Of a stretch of 47,130 nucleotides of DNA, positions 28,501 through 36,345 are shown piece after piece. The stretch's first letter is position 1, and each line of letters begins with the position of its first letter. The notes under the pieces are model-generated. The model worked only from the letters and a program-made list of their open reading frames with translations, did no database searches and had not been told where the DNA came from. This stretch comes from Sporolactobacillus mangiferae (lineage in GTDB: Bacteria; Bacillota; Bacilli; Bacillales; Sporolactobacillaceae): NCBI RefSeq assembly GCF_023336505.1, contig NZ_JAMAST010000021.1, forward strand, positions 1-47,130. Reading direction: 5' to 3'. The position numbers were made by a program, and so were the translations under genes.

Positions 28501-29135
28501 AAATCAATCCGTGGATATCCACTTTCCAGAATCTCTCCATTGTACAATCCATCCAACTTGTAACTTTTCGCGTACATTTGAGTTGTATGCGCATTTGGGC
28601 TCAGAAGATAATGCGTCTCCAGAAAATTTCGAAGTACATTCTGTGAGTGTGCCGGATTCCCAGGAATATCAAATCCCATCGTCTTCAGTGGTGTTCCGTG
28701 CCATGTATTAATATATTTCTGGCCCTTTTTAGGTACAAAAAAGGTTTGAAAGGTCGAATTTGTTATTAAAAACTCTGCTTCCGCCAATAGTTTCAAATAG
28801 TCACGTGAATTTCGCACCACAAAATGAACATTCGGCAGCGTAGAATATTCTTTCGCCACCTCATTTAGTTCTGGATCACCTTCCGTGATACTCCAAATAT
28901 GCGTATATTTATTTTCGGGATCATGCCTTAATAAATATTTGAAAATCGCATACGGAGAATCTGTTATGCTGTGGCCATCTCTGCTTTCATAGAGAATAAA
29001 GTTCTTTTTAATGGTGGTCAGATCATAATATCTCGCATAAATTCTTCTTATTTTATGATTTTTTTTTAATCCATTTAGAAGTGGACTAAATATAAAACGC
29101 AATCTTCTTTTTATAATCTTCTTCAACCTACTCAT
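25542..29135 (-). CDS. Giant bifunctional wall-polymer glycosyltransferase with internal GW modules
   Basis: About 1,197 residues. First comes a CDP-glycerol:poly(glycerophosphate) glycerophosphotransferase domain (to about residue 420) with NTWHGTPLKTMG and TDYSSIFFDYL, as in TagB/TagF. Then the N-terminal half of a GT-B glycosyltransferase (about 430-660, KKILVYPGGMKNNGITSS). Next are four GW/SH3-like modules (about 670-1000; GWIEKRW, LGWLDANSI, LGWLDAQAI, IGYIQKDEV). Last is the C-terminal half of the GT (FISMGRLSPEKNQKELIKA, GSGPLKNELL, SIYEGQPMVLLEAM). It probably builds and glycosylates a glycerol-phosphate wall polymer at the inner membrane face. I use the ATG at 29135, eleven bases after AAAGGAG. 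It is monocistronic, more AT-rich than its neighbours, and flanked by sigma-gene 3' ends, which suggests acquisition. Confidence 0.85.
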   Translation of the reverse strand: MSRLKKIIKRRLRFIFSPLLNGLKKNHKIRRIYARYYDLTTIKKNFILYESRDGHSITDSPYAIFKYLLRHDPENKYTHIWSITEGDPELNEVAKEYSTLPNVHFVVRNSRDYLKLLAEAEFLITNSTFQTFFVPKKGQKYINTWHGTPLKTMGFDIPGNPAHSQNVLRNFLETHYLLSPNAHTTQMYAKSYKLDGLYNGEILESGYPRIDLTLNMSKVEVLAKLKKMHVHIDPTKKIFLYTPTWKGSNVNHAQGNIQQIIAEQSFLEQKLGDQYNVLIKVHPFLYPKIRDQKDLRGKLIPDVTDTNELLSIVDLLVTDYSSIFFDYLVTDKPIIFYCWDKDLYDTERGMYIKADQLPGPTAYNVWQLVDLVQHVKDIQEKYKEAYQKMKDRFVSYEDGHATERYVTYIFEHKHAERINIIRLNSNKKKILVYPGGMKNNGITSSFINLTNNIDYKNYDVTLFMNTPRRAEVLNNLNKVNPNVRMLFKPGIPIYKLNEIYRDKLIQNRSLKGYLKIFYPKKAYKREVNRLMANQTFDISIDFSGYSYFWAKYIVEAKASKKICFMHNDVKADSERTIGNRHPHLINLRGIFSLYDKFDKLLSVSKATMELNKKKLKQYAPASKFDYTVNTIDPQKILNLRVQKEASTAEALHIKTVKFNAQFTKNCSEISIWPELDNIAQTSPVTHRVLKNDSVFVIAEAVENDEPKYCKILINSIYVGWIEKRWINYLQDEILDQRIRHAYGSIQWPGNNYLWSKPYDVPGCTRISNVKFLKNVLVRIKEEAITTTSTYNLIAVKNQELGWLDANSIQYLGEAKNVKERLQRTAREWINHIKHHKVITALSNRTLEEERLSLYGRVVEHSDRYTIWNKPYPNYGYKEVCNAADFAGVIVNITKKCMTRAGIFYFCNYGQKTLGWLDAQAIRTFDESELIDVAIEEKVVHYSVKPKRESDHLAWAKPVGFTKNEKVTLLSDATDYLVRKEIQTNEGTSLELYDEGGLEKIGYIQKDEVTINENELTDINGEFIGKIDSNAFNFISMGRLSPEKNQKELIKAVAKLAKEHSNVRLYILGSGPLKNELLSLISELSMEDKIFLLGQVDQPFRIMRQCDCFVLSSIYEGQPMVLLEAMTLGMKIIASNIVANAYVLNNGTYGLLTEGTDAESIYKALKKLYDHPSMKFQSFDYRVYNNQAINEFYKKINE

Positions 29136-29380
29136 TCTGTCCATTTCTCCTTTAACGTACATCACGCATATGATAGAGGTCCGCTGAGCAATCATTCATC
29201 TACACTCATTGATCACGTCAAAAAAACACAATATCTTAATAATATCTTCGAACAATCTCAAAGTTTTATCAGTATCATTTGTCAAAATACCGCAATGGAA
29301 TGGAGGTGTCAAGTGTATCAAGACACTGATTCAAACAACTGGTGAGCAGGAAATCCCGAATAAATAGTACTATACCCCTA

Positions 29381-29431
29381 CTGCGAAAGAAACTCGCGCC
29401 GCTGAAGGAAGATTTAATGAAGACAAAGTGA
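29381..29431 (+). pseudogene. 3'-end fragment of a sigma-factor gene
   Basis: The first 32 bases are identical to 25189-25220, the end of the sigma gene, and in frame give LRKKLAPLKED, then LMKTK and a stop. Nothing upstream of 29381 matches the gene. It is the tail of a second, diverged sigma gene or a recombination scar. The rest of 29136-29657 has no gene. Confidence 0.75.
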
Positions 29432-29657
29432 GACAATGAATGCTCAAAAATAACACTATACTGTGAAACATACTGTTCTTCATCAGAGCAGTTTTAATCA
29501 TTTATAACGAGGATTTGGCATGAGTCTGATCTGCTGAAGGGGGCCGAAGGACTTTCGTTTCCGCACTTAAATTCAGCAAGTCAACAGTGCTCTCATTTAA
29601 GCTCATACTTTCCGCGATTTTTTAATCTCTGAAAAGCCGTTCGCTTTTCTCACTGAC

Positions 29658-30419
29658 CTATACTTTTGAGATCTTCATCAACCATTCATGAGGGATGAAT
29701 TTGGCGATCAATCGATAGCATTTATAGACAATGTGCGGTGTATAGATGCCTCGGCCGCGCTTAACTAATTCCAGTGATTTTCTTGTCACTTTCTCCATAT
29801 CCAGAAACGGCAGGAGATTCACGATACTTTTATGCTCGGATGGACTGGTTGGGTCCGAAAACATTTCGGTTTTCATATTTCCGGGACATAATGCCAAAAC
29901 GTTGATTTTCCGCTCTTTCAGTTCCTGCCTCAAACCCTTCGTAAAGCTAAAGAGACAGGCTTTTGTCGCGCTGTAAGTAATCATATTGGGGGTAGGAGCG
30001 AAACCGGCTACGGAACAGACATTGATGATTCGGCTTCCGGCTTTCATGCGGGGCAGGGTACGATAGATCAGTTCCATCGGCGCTTTCATATTCAATGCAA
30101 TCATGTTTTCTTGTCGCTTTAAATCAATATCGCCAAATGCACCGCTACCAATCATTCCCGCATTATTTATAAGCAATTCAATTGAAGGGCGCTCTTTCTC
30201 CAATGTTTCGCTGAACACTGCGAATGATTCTGTATCCGTCAGATCAAATGGCAGCATCTTAAATCGGGTTTGCGGATAGGCGCGGGCCAATTCTTCCAAT
30301 TTTTCCGTTCTTCTTGCGATCAGCCAGATTTCCTCTACAGTCTTCTCTCTTTCAACCGTTGCCCTAACGAATTCCCTGCCCAGACCGGCAGATGCGCCTG
30401 TTATAATGGCTATTTTCAT
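29658..30419 (-). CDS. Short-chain dehydrogenase/reductase
   Basis: A 253-residue classical SDR. The cofactor motif TGASAGLGREF is at residues 8-18, NNAG near 88, catalytic Ser in NVCSVAGF and the YxxxK pair in YSATKA. The Arg-rich start of the second strand (IARRTEK) suggests NADP(H). AGGAGAGG precedes the start. It lies 26 bp after the TetR gene on the same strand and is divergent from the flavoprotein at 31171, so all three probably act on one unsaturated carbonyl or sterol-like compound. Substrate unknown. Confidence 0.88.
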   Translation of the reverse strand: MKIAIITGASAGLGREFVRATVEREKTVEEIWLIARRTEKLEELARAYPQTRFKMLPFDLTDTESFAVFSETLEKERPSIELLINNAGMIGSGAFGDIDLKRQENMIALNMKAPMELIYRTLPRMKAGSRIINVCSVAGFAPTPNMITYSATKACLFSFTKGLRQELKERKINVLALCPGNMKTEMFSDPTSPSEHKSIVNLLPFLDMEKVTRKSLELVKRGRGIYTPHIVYKCYRLIAKFIPHEWLMKISKV

Positions 30420-30445
30420 GACTATCCTCTCCTAGAAAAATCAGT

Positions 30446-31015
30446 CTATAGTTCTCCCAAGAAATAATCCAAATAGTGATGTGCCTCCTCCTTCGTGATG
30501 ATATTTTGTTTAAAGAAAATCCACTCAAGAATCAGCAGCATCGTATTACTGTAATGATCGGCCATTAATTCAATGGGGACATCACTTTTATGCGTCTTCA
30601 AACATCGATAGAAAATAGACCTCATTTTCTTTTTTAAATAATAAATAAAACTGTTTGTTAAGGTACCCGTCAAGGAATTGTGACGAATGATTTGGTTCAG
30701 CAAATTCTTTTCCTTTTGAAGCAAATCAAAGATTCGATCAAAGTATACCGTCAGCAAATCATCAGGGTTCATCGTTGTGAACTCGTCCAAATGAATTTCC
30801 TGGCTTAAAACATACCAGCAATAATTAATCAAATCATATTTATCATCAAAATAATTGTAAAAAGTGGCTCTTGGAAAATTACTGATATCACAAAGTTCAT
30901 TAATTCTGATTTCTTCGAATGATTTTTCAGACAATAAAGAAAACATTGTCTTCGAAAAAGCGTCCAGCGTTCTTTGGGCGCCGCGTGTCACTTTCTTAGA
31001 TAAATCATATTTCAT
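30446..31015 (-). CDS. TetR/AcrR-family transcriptional regulator
   Basis: A 189-residue regulator with a typical N-terminal HTH (about residues 12-58, with INELCDISNFPRATFYNYFDDKYDLI) and an all-helical ligand-binding C-terminal part. It leads the SDR gene and is divergent from the flavoprotein gene; two similar palindromes in the 155-bp gap are likely operators. It probably represses both transcripts until an inducer, perhaps the enzymes' substrate, binds. Confidence 0.88.
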   Translation of the reverse strand: MKYDLSKKVTRGAQRTLDAFSKTMFSLLSEKSFEEIRINELCDISNFPRATFYNYFDDKYDLINYCWYVLSQEIHLDEFTTMNPDDLLTVYFDRIFDLLQKEKNLLNQIIRHNSLTGTLTNSFIYYLKKKMRSIFYRCLKTHKSDVPIELMADHYSNTMLLILEWIFFKQNIITKEEAHHYLDYFLGEL

Positions 31016-31050
31016 GGTTGACCTTCCTTACCTGCTCATTTCATTAAAAA

Positions 31051-31066
31051 TGTCTAAACTTGTACA
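31051..31066. promoter_or_regulatory. Putative TetR operator 1
   Basis: TGTCTAAACTTGTACA, an imperfect palindrome 36 bp upstream of the TetR start. It shares TGTCTAAA..T..ACA with the site at 31134. Confidence 0.45.
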
Positions 31067-31133
31067 TTATTAAAAAGATGAACCTTGCATCAATTTCGAA
31101 AACACTTTATCATTCAATTGTGAATTTTGCAAG

Positions 31134-31149
31134 TGTCTAAATTTAAACA
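31134..31149. promoter_or_regulatory. Putative TetR operator 2
   Basis: TGTCTAAATTTAAACA, one change from a perfect palindrome, 22 bp before the flavoprotein start. The same 16-bp pattern occurs at 31051. Confidence 0.5.
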
Positions 31150-31170
31150 ACCATAAAAGGAGCGGGGAAG

Positions 31171-33282
31171 ATGAATTATCCTTTACTCTTTTCACCAATG
31201 AAAATCAACCAACTGATCATTAAAAACAGAGGAGTCATGACAGCAATGGGTGTCGGACTGGCAAACGAGGATGGGACAGCCAGTGAAAAATCGCTTGCCT
31301 ATTTCGCGGAGCGCGCAAAAGGCGGCATCGGCTTGATCATTACGGAATATACACGGATTAACGAAAAAGACGGAGTTGTCTCTGGAAAACAATTATCGAT
31401 GGCTTCAGCAAAACACGTGAAAGCTTTTAAAAAGGTGGCAGATGCTGTTCATCAGGAAGGTGCAAAAATATTTGTTCAGCTTCATCATCCCGGAAGGCAG
31501 AACGTGCCTGTCTTTCCTGCACTATGGCCGATCGGCAACAAATTAGCAAAGGTGATTCCTGGCTACTGGAAGCTTTTTTATAAAATCATGGGAAAACAGA
31601 ATCGCTCAACGATTAATGACCCGAAAATGGTTCGTTTCATGAATAAATATATGCCACCACTGAAGGCTCCAAGCAATGTTCCCGCTGGATTAGGTTTTTC
31701 ACCCTTCGGCAACCAAAGAATCGAGCCACTGAAAATCGAAGAAATCAAACACTTAATTAACGAATTCGTTGACGCTGCAGAGCGCGTCAAAGCATCCGGT
31801 GCGGACGGAGTCGAACTACATGCCGGCCATGGATACCTGCTATGCCAATTTCTGAGCCCATATACCAATATCAGAACCGATCAGTATGGCGGAAGCCTTG
31901 AGAATCGCACCAGAATCATCAAAGAGATCATCTCGGGAGTTCGCACACGCTGCGGCAAGGACTTCCCGATTTCCGTACGTCTGACTGTAGATGAATTTTA
32001 TGAAAAAATCGGCTATCCGGAAATAGGTATTAAATTGCCCGAAGGCGTTCGCCTGGCAAAAGCCATTGAGCGCTACGGTGCGGATGCCATCAATGTAACG
32101 ATTGCGAATTCAGATACTCAGGCATTGATCAGTGAACCTGTGAGTTACCCTGCAGGCTGGCGGCAGGATTTAGTAAGGGCTGTCAAAGAAGCCGTCAGCA
32201 TCCCAGTCATTGCTGTTGGTGTTATCCGAACACCCGAGCAGGCTGAAGAAATACTGGCTTCCGGGACGCAGGACTTTATAGGCCTCGCCCGACCGATGCT
32301 CGCAGATTCCCAATGGATGAAGAAAGCGAAGAAGGGTGAATCTGATTTGATTTCACGATGCATTTCCTGTCTGGTCTGTCAGGAATGCTACGAAGAGAAC
32401 ATGACCAAGGGACAGCCTTCCAAATGCGCGGTGAATCCCCGTGCTTGTCACGAAACAGGGTTCCCGCTTGAGAATATCAGAGACGGAAAGAGGCGGAAGG
32501 TGGTTATTGTCGGCGCTGGTCCCGCCGGATTAACAGCCGCCAGAGAACTGGCCCAGAGAGATTTTGATGTGACGGTCCTTGAAAAAGAAAATTCAGCGGG
32601 CGGTCAGGTAAAATTAGCAGAAGCCCCGCCACTAAAAGAAAAAATCGCCTGGTCATACATCGATTTAGAAAAACAGGCCGTTCATGCCGGTGCTGAGATT
32701 CTCTACAGAACCGAAGCCACAAAAGCAAAAATCGCTGCCTATCATCCGCATGCTGTGTTTATAGGAACCGGCGCCTTTGCGTTTAAGCCGGGCATTCCAG
32801 GTGCCGATCAGGATTTCGTTTATACAACTACCCCGATTCTGGAAAAGAAACTGGTCTTCAGCAATAAAAGAATTGTAGTCGTTGGCTCAGGCATGACCGG
32901 ACTGGAAACATCCGAAATGCTTGTCGAGCAAAAAAATCAGGTGACCATTATTGAGATGGCCGAAAATATTGCGCCGGGCGCTTTCGCTCCGAATGTTTGG
33001 GATGTCACCGAACGCCTGAAAAAAGGCGGCGTCAAATATATGACGGGCCGGCGCCTTGTTTCAATTAATGACCATACTGTAACCACCGTCCAAAAAAACA
33101 ATGTTCGAGAAATCATCGCGGCAGATGCCGTGATCTTATCATTGGGCGTGAAAAGCCACAATAAGCTGGCAAAAGAATTAATGGAAACATTACCAAACGT
33201 AAAAATCATTGGCGATGCTGTCAAACCCGGACGAATTGCCGATGCCATTCACTCAGGATTCCAGAAAGCGCGGGCATTATAA
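31171..33282 (+). CDS. Old-yellow-enzyme-type NADH:flavin oxidoreductase with FeS and FAD domains
   Basis: A 703-residue enzyme built like 2,4-dienoyl-CoA reductase and BaiCD/BaiH. An FMN TIM barrel (about 1-370; GADGVELHAGHGYLLCQFLSP, DQYGGSLENRTR) comes first, then a cysteine cluster, then FAD- and NAD(P)-binding domains (KVVIVGAGPAGLTAARELA near 445, RIVVVGSGMTGLETSEM near 570). Such enzymes reduce activated C=C bonds with electrons passed through FAD, 4Fe-4S and FMN. The cysteines are C397, C400, C403, C406 and C419, one more than the usual C-x2-C-x3-C plus distal Cys. GGAGCGGGG precedes the ATG. Single gene, divergent from TetR-SDR. Substrate unknown. Confidence 0.88.
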   Translation: MNYPLLFSPMKINQLIIKNRGVMTAMGVGLANEDGTASEKSLAYFAERAKGGIGLIITEYTRINEKDGVVSGKQLSMASAKHVKAFKKVADAVHQEGAKIFVQLHHPGRQNVPVFPALWPIGNKLAKVIPGYWKLFYKIMGKQNRSTINDPKMVRFMNKYMPPLKAPSNVPAGLGFSPFGNQRIEPLKIEEIKHLINEFVDAAERVKASGADGVELHAGHGYLLCQFLSPYTNIRTDQYGGSLENRTRIIKEIISGVRTRCGKDFPISVRLTVDEFYEKIGYPEIGIKLPEGVRLAKAIERYGADAINVTIANSDTQALISEPVSYPAGWRQDLVRAVKEAVSIPVIAVGVIRTPEQAEEILASGTQDFIGLARPMLADSQWMKKAKKGESDLISRCISCLVCQECYEENMTKGQPSKCAVNPRACHETGFPLENIRDGKRRKVVIVGAGPAGLTAARELAQRDFDVTVLEKENSAGGQVKLAEAPPLKEKIAWSYIDLEKQAVHAGAEILYRTEATKAKIAAYHPHAVFIGTGAFAFKPGIPGADQDFVYTTTPILEKKLVFSNKRIVVVGSGMTGLETSEMLVEQKNQVTIIEMAENIAPGAFAPNVWDVTERLKKGGVKYMTGRRLVSINDHTVTTVQKNNVREIIAADAVILSLGVKSHNKLAKELMETLPNVKIIGDAVKPGRIADAIHSGFQKARAL

Positions 33283-33799
33283 AAAACACCTGTCTCCCAG
33301 CTAATCCGGGCACACTATTTTTATCCAGTTTTGTGAAACAGCGGTTTCGTTACAAAGGAGCCAGAGCCTGAAAGAGTCTCATTGGATTAGAGATTATATA
33401 TCTCGTCCAGTGTATGACTCCTTTTTTATATGGCTTTGTTAGAATCTGCTGTTACTTTTCATCACTTTTTGCCCCTGTGTCTGCTTGCCACGGGGTGTAC
33501 CCGCAGGCCTCCTCAAACAATCAAAAATCAGCGTTGCCAGTTCCGCAAAGCGACATGCCCATTGCCTTTGGTCAGAAGAACAACATTAGATTTAAACATA
33601 ACTTTTTATAAAAAACACTTAACTTTCACCTTAGATTCGCACCTCTGAAACCACTCCTTTTCAGCTATGACATTAATCACCCAAATTGTTCAGTTTTTGT
33701 CTATTTTTATAAATTAGAATAAAAAGACAAATCATCATGAGCGTTTATTTTCACAAAATGACAGATGCAGGAACACATAGAAAAGGAGGAAAGAAATCA
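33283..33799. other. Gene-free interval before the polysaccharide operon
   Basis: About 515 bp with no supported gene. 33473-33515 has a TGCTTGCCACGGG / CCCGCAGGCCTCCT fragment that may be a decayed copy of the GC-rich stem-loop element. The promoter of the following operon must lie here, but I cannot place it with confidence. Confidence 0.4.
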
Positions 33800-34018
33800 T
33801 TGCTCACTTATTCGGCAGTCGGTTTAAAAGAGATGACAGTCGCACAATTGCAGGATGAAAACAGGCAGCTGGAACTCCAGATACTTGCGCTTAAGAACGA
33901 GCGAGCCCGCGCGCGGGCCCGCTATGAAGAGACGATAAAAAAGCTGCAGGCAACACGTGAACATCTCCTGCAGATTGAGCGCGGAGTCGATCACTTTCCA
34001 AAGGACATCTCAAAATGA
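33800..34018 (+). CDS. Small coiled-coil protein, first gene of the glycosyltransferase operon
   Basis: A 72-residue protein, almost entirely one charged helix (TVAQLQDENRQLELQILALK, then an Arg/Ala-rich RARARAR stretch) with clear heptads. The TTG start at 33800 is ten bases after AAAGGAGG; an earlier in-frame ATG at 33737 has no such signal. Its stop overlaps the next ATG (ATGA), so the two are co-translated. The next protein also begins with a coiled coil, so a hetero-complex is a reasonable guess. No family recognised. Confidence 0.7.
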   Translation: MLTYSAVGLKEMTVAQLQDENRQLELQILALKNERARARARYEETIKKLQATREHLLQIERGVDHFPKDISK

Positions 34019-36327
34019 ACATAGAGATCTGGCGAAAAAAGGGACAGCTCTCAAGACTCGATACAGAAATCACAGCGAACAGAGAGAAAATTCAGCAGCT
34101 AACGATTGAAAACAACGAGAACAAACAACAGCAGCGTTTGCATGTGCAGGAATTGCAGGCTGAAATTGAAGCCGCCTATGAACGCATTGAACAGAAACTA
34201 AGCGAGGAGCCGCATAAATGGACGCTGATCAAGCAATGGATTCGGAACAATGCGAACGCTGATCCGCCTGATTTTCCGCCGTTGCGGATTGGTGAACGGC
34301 TCCTGCTCCTCGGCCTGATCAATGCCAGGCAACTGAACAAGTGCCTGGAAGAACAGCGGATTCATGGCGGCAGGCTCGGCGACATCGCGGTGCGTTTCGG
34401 TTACGTGGACCGCTCACAGATACAGGACATTATTGATCAATCGTTCAAACGTCTTCTCCTGGGCGAACAGCTAGTGCGTGCCGGATACCTCAAGCGGGAT
34501 CAACTGGAAGAAGCACTGCGTGTTCAGCAATCCGTCGGAGGAGACATTGGTTCAATCCTGATCTCGATGAACCTGATTACGCCTGCACAGCTCACAGAAG
34601 CACTTGCCGTCCAAAATCAGACGGGAAGGCTCATGGCTTATAACAAGCAGGAGGTCATGAACGCCAAGCTTCCCGAAGCTGTCGCGCAGCGATTTAAAGC
34701 CATTGCAATCAGACGATCCGTTGATCAGTGTATTATCGCTGTTGACGCACTGCTCAATGACGAAGCGATCCACCAGCTTGCCCAAATCATCGATACTCCG
34801 GTCACCCAGGTACTTGCCTCCCCATGGGAGATGGAACTCCTCTGGGATCAGATTTATCAGGAAGAACAGCTTCATGAAAGCACGGAAAAATTAAAAAAAG
34901 AACAACCGGAAAATTCAGCCAGTCAGACATTTACTTTTGCACAGATCATCTGCATGATCGTGATCGGAATCGTCATTGCCGCCGCTTTGTTATGGAACTG
35001 GTTTTATACGCTTGTCATCATTAATGTTGTCATTCAGCTGATGTACTTCTCGATGACGGTTACAAAGTTCATCATGATTCTCTATGGAACAAAAGAAAAC
35101 GCCCAGATTCGCTTTAACGCGAAACAGATCCAGGACATTGATGAGCGTGCACTCCCGCTGTACACCATTCTGGTTCCCATGTACAAAGAAAGCAATGTCG
35201 TTCCGCAGTTAGTCCACAATCTGGATCAACTGGATTATCCCAAAAACAAGCTGGACATTCGGCTGCTTATCGAAAAAGATGACATTGAAGCTCAGGAAGT
35301 GATTCAATCGCTTCATTTACCAAGCTACTTTCAGATGATTATCATTCCTGAAGGCCAGCCGAAGACCAAGCCGAAAGCCTGCAATTACGGACTTATTCGC
35401 GCCAGAGGAAAATATGTGGTGATTTATGATGCTGAAGATCGTCCCGATCCTGATCAACTGAAAAAAGTGTTTCTCGCCTTTCAGCAGAGCCCGGAGCATA
35501 CCGCCTGCATTCAGGCAAAACTGAACTATTTTAACAGCAGGCAGAATCTGCTGACAAAGTTTTTCACGCAAGAATACAGCAACTGGTTTGAACTGCTGCT
35601 CCCGGGCATTATGCAGATCAATATTCCGATACCGCTCGGCGGGACATCCAATCATTTTAAAACGGATGTACTTAAGAAACTCGGTGCCTGGGACCCTTAT
35701 AATGTGACCGAAGACGCTGATCTTGGCATCCGGTTATATAAGCAGAATTATACGACCCGGGTCGTCGACTCACGCACATTGGAAGAGGCGAACAGCCGGT
35801 TCATGAACTGGATTCATCAGCGTTCACGCTGGATTAAGGGCTATATGCAGACTTGGCTGGTGCACATGCGCCATCCAATTAAACTTCATCAGGAACTTGG
35901 GATCAAGGGGTTCTGGGGCGCGCAGTTCATGCTTCTGTCCTCGCCGCTTCTGCCAATGCTGAATCCGATTTTCTGGTCCTTGCTCGTTCTCTGGTACGCG
36001 ACGCATGCCGGATGGATCACCGCATTCTTTCCGGGCATCATTTATTATTTAGCGGCCGCCCAGCTGATTCTCGGCAATTTCCTTTTTATCTACACGAACA
36101 TCGCCGGCACCTATTGGGTCGTTCATGAACTGTACCGGAAAAAAGAAACATGGCTGTCCTACGGTCTCGTGCGCTATGCCCTGCTGACACCAATCTATTG
36201 GGCGATGATGAGCATCGCTTCAATAAAAGCGCTCTGGCAGCTAATCAGGAAGCCTTTCTATTGGGAGAAAACCGTGCACGGTTTCGATCAGGAGCGCTAT
36301 GACACAACGAAAAGCAACAGTCTATAA
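34015..36327 (+). CDS. MshEN-domain family 2 membrane glycosyltransferase
   Basis: A 770-residue protein. Residues 1-65 are coiled coil. Residues 91-143 and 148-200 are two MshEN-type domains, each two 24-residue motifs with a 5-residue spacer (RIGERLLLLGLINARQLNKC and RLGDIAVRFGY in the first). A T2SSE_N-like piece follows (to about 282). Then come a membrane pair (about 308-355), a GT2 domain (YTILVPMYKESN, DAEDRPDPDQL, EDADLG, and QRSRWIKGY, the processive QxxRW box), and further membrane helices. MshEN domains bind c-di-GMP in MshE and NfrB, so allosteric control of polysaccharide synthesis is inferred. The first domain keeps the Arg of both motifs; the second does not. NfrB has the same parts in the opposite order. 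Confidence 0.85.
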   Translation: MNIEIWRKKGQLSRLDTEITANREKIQQLTIENNENKQQQRLHVQELQAEIEAAYERIEQKLSEEPHKWTLIKQWIRNNANADPPDFPPLRIGERLLLLGLINARQLNKCLEEQRIHGGRLGDIAVRFGYVDRSQIQDIIDQSFKRLLLGEQLVRAGYLKRDQLEEALRVQQSVGGDIGSILISMNLITPAQLTEALAVQNQTGRLMAYNKQEVMNAKLPEAVAQRFKAIAIRRSVDQCIIAVDALLNDEAIHQLAQIIDTPVTQVLASPWEMELLWDQIYQEEQLHESTEKLKKEQPENSASQTFTFAQIICMIVIGIVIAAALLWNWFYTLVIINVVIQLMYFSMTVTKFIMILYGTKENAQIRFNAKQIQDIDERALPLYTILVPMYKESNVVPQLVHNLDQLDYPKNKLDIRLLIEKDDIEAQEVIQSLHLPSYFQMIIIPEGQPKTKPKACNYGLIRARGKYVVIYDAEDRPDPDQLKKVFLAFQQSPEHTACIQAKLNYFNSRQNLLTKFFTQEYSNWFELLLPGIMQINIPIPLGGTSNHFKTDVLKKLGAWDPYNVTEDADLGIRLYKQNYTTRVVDSRTLEEANSRFMNWIHQRSRWIKGYMQTWLVHMRHPIKLHQELGIKGFWGAQFMLLSSPLLPMLNPIFWSLLVLWYATHAGWITAFFPGIIYYLAAAQLILGNFLFIYTNIAGTYWVVHELYRKKETWLSYGLVRYALLTPIYWAMMSIASIKALWQLIRKPFYWEKTVHGFDQERYDTTKSNSL

Positions 36328-36345
36328 ATAAGGGAGGGAAGCACT

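Noticed and set aside
29136-29657. Insertion sequence ends around the giant glycosyltransferase gene
   Set aside because: No transposase or terminal inverted repeats are visible; the only duplication is the sigma-gene tail.
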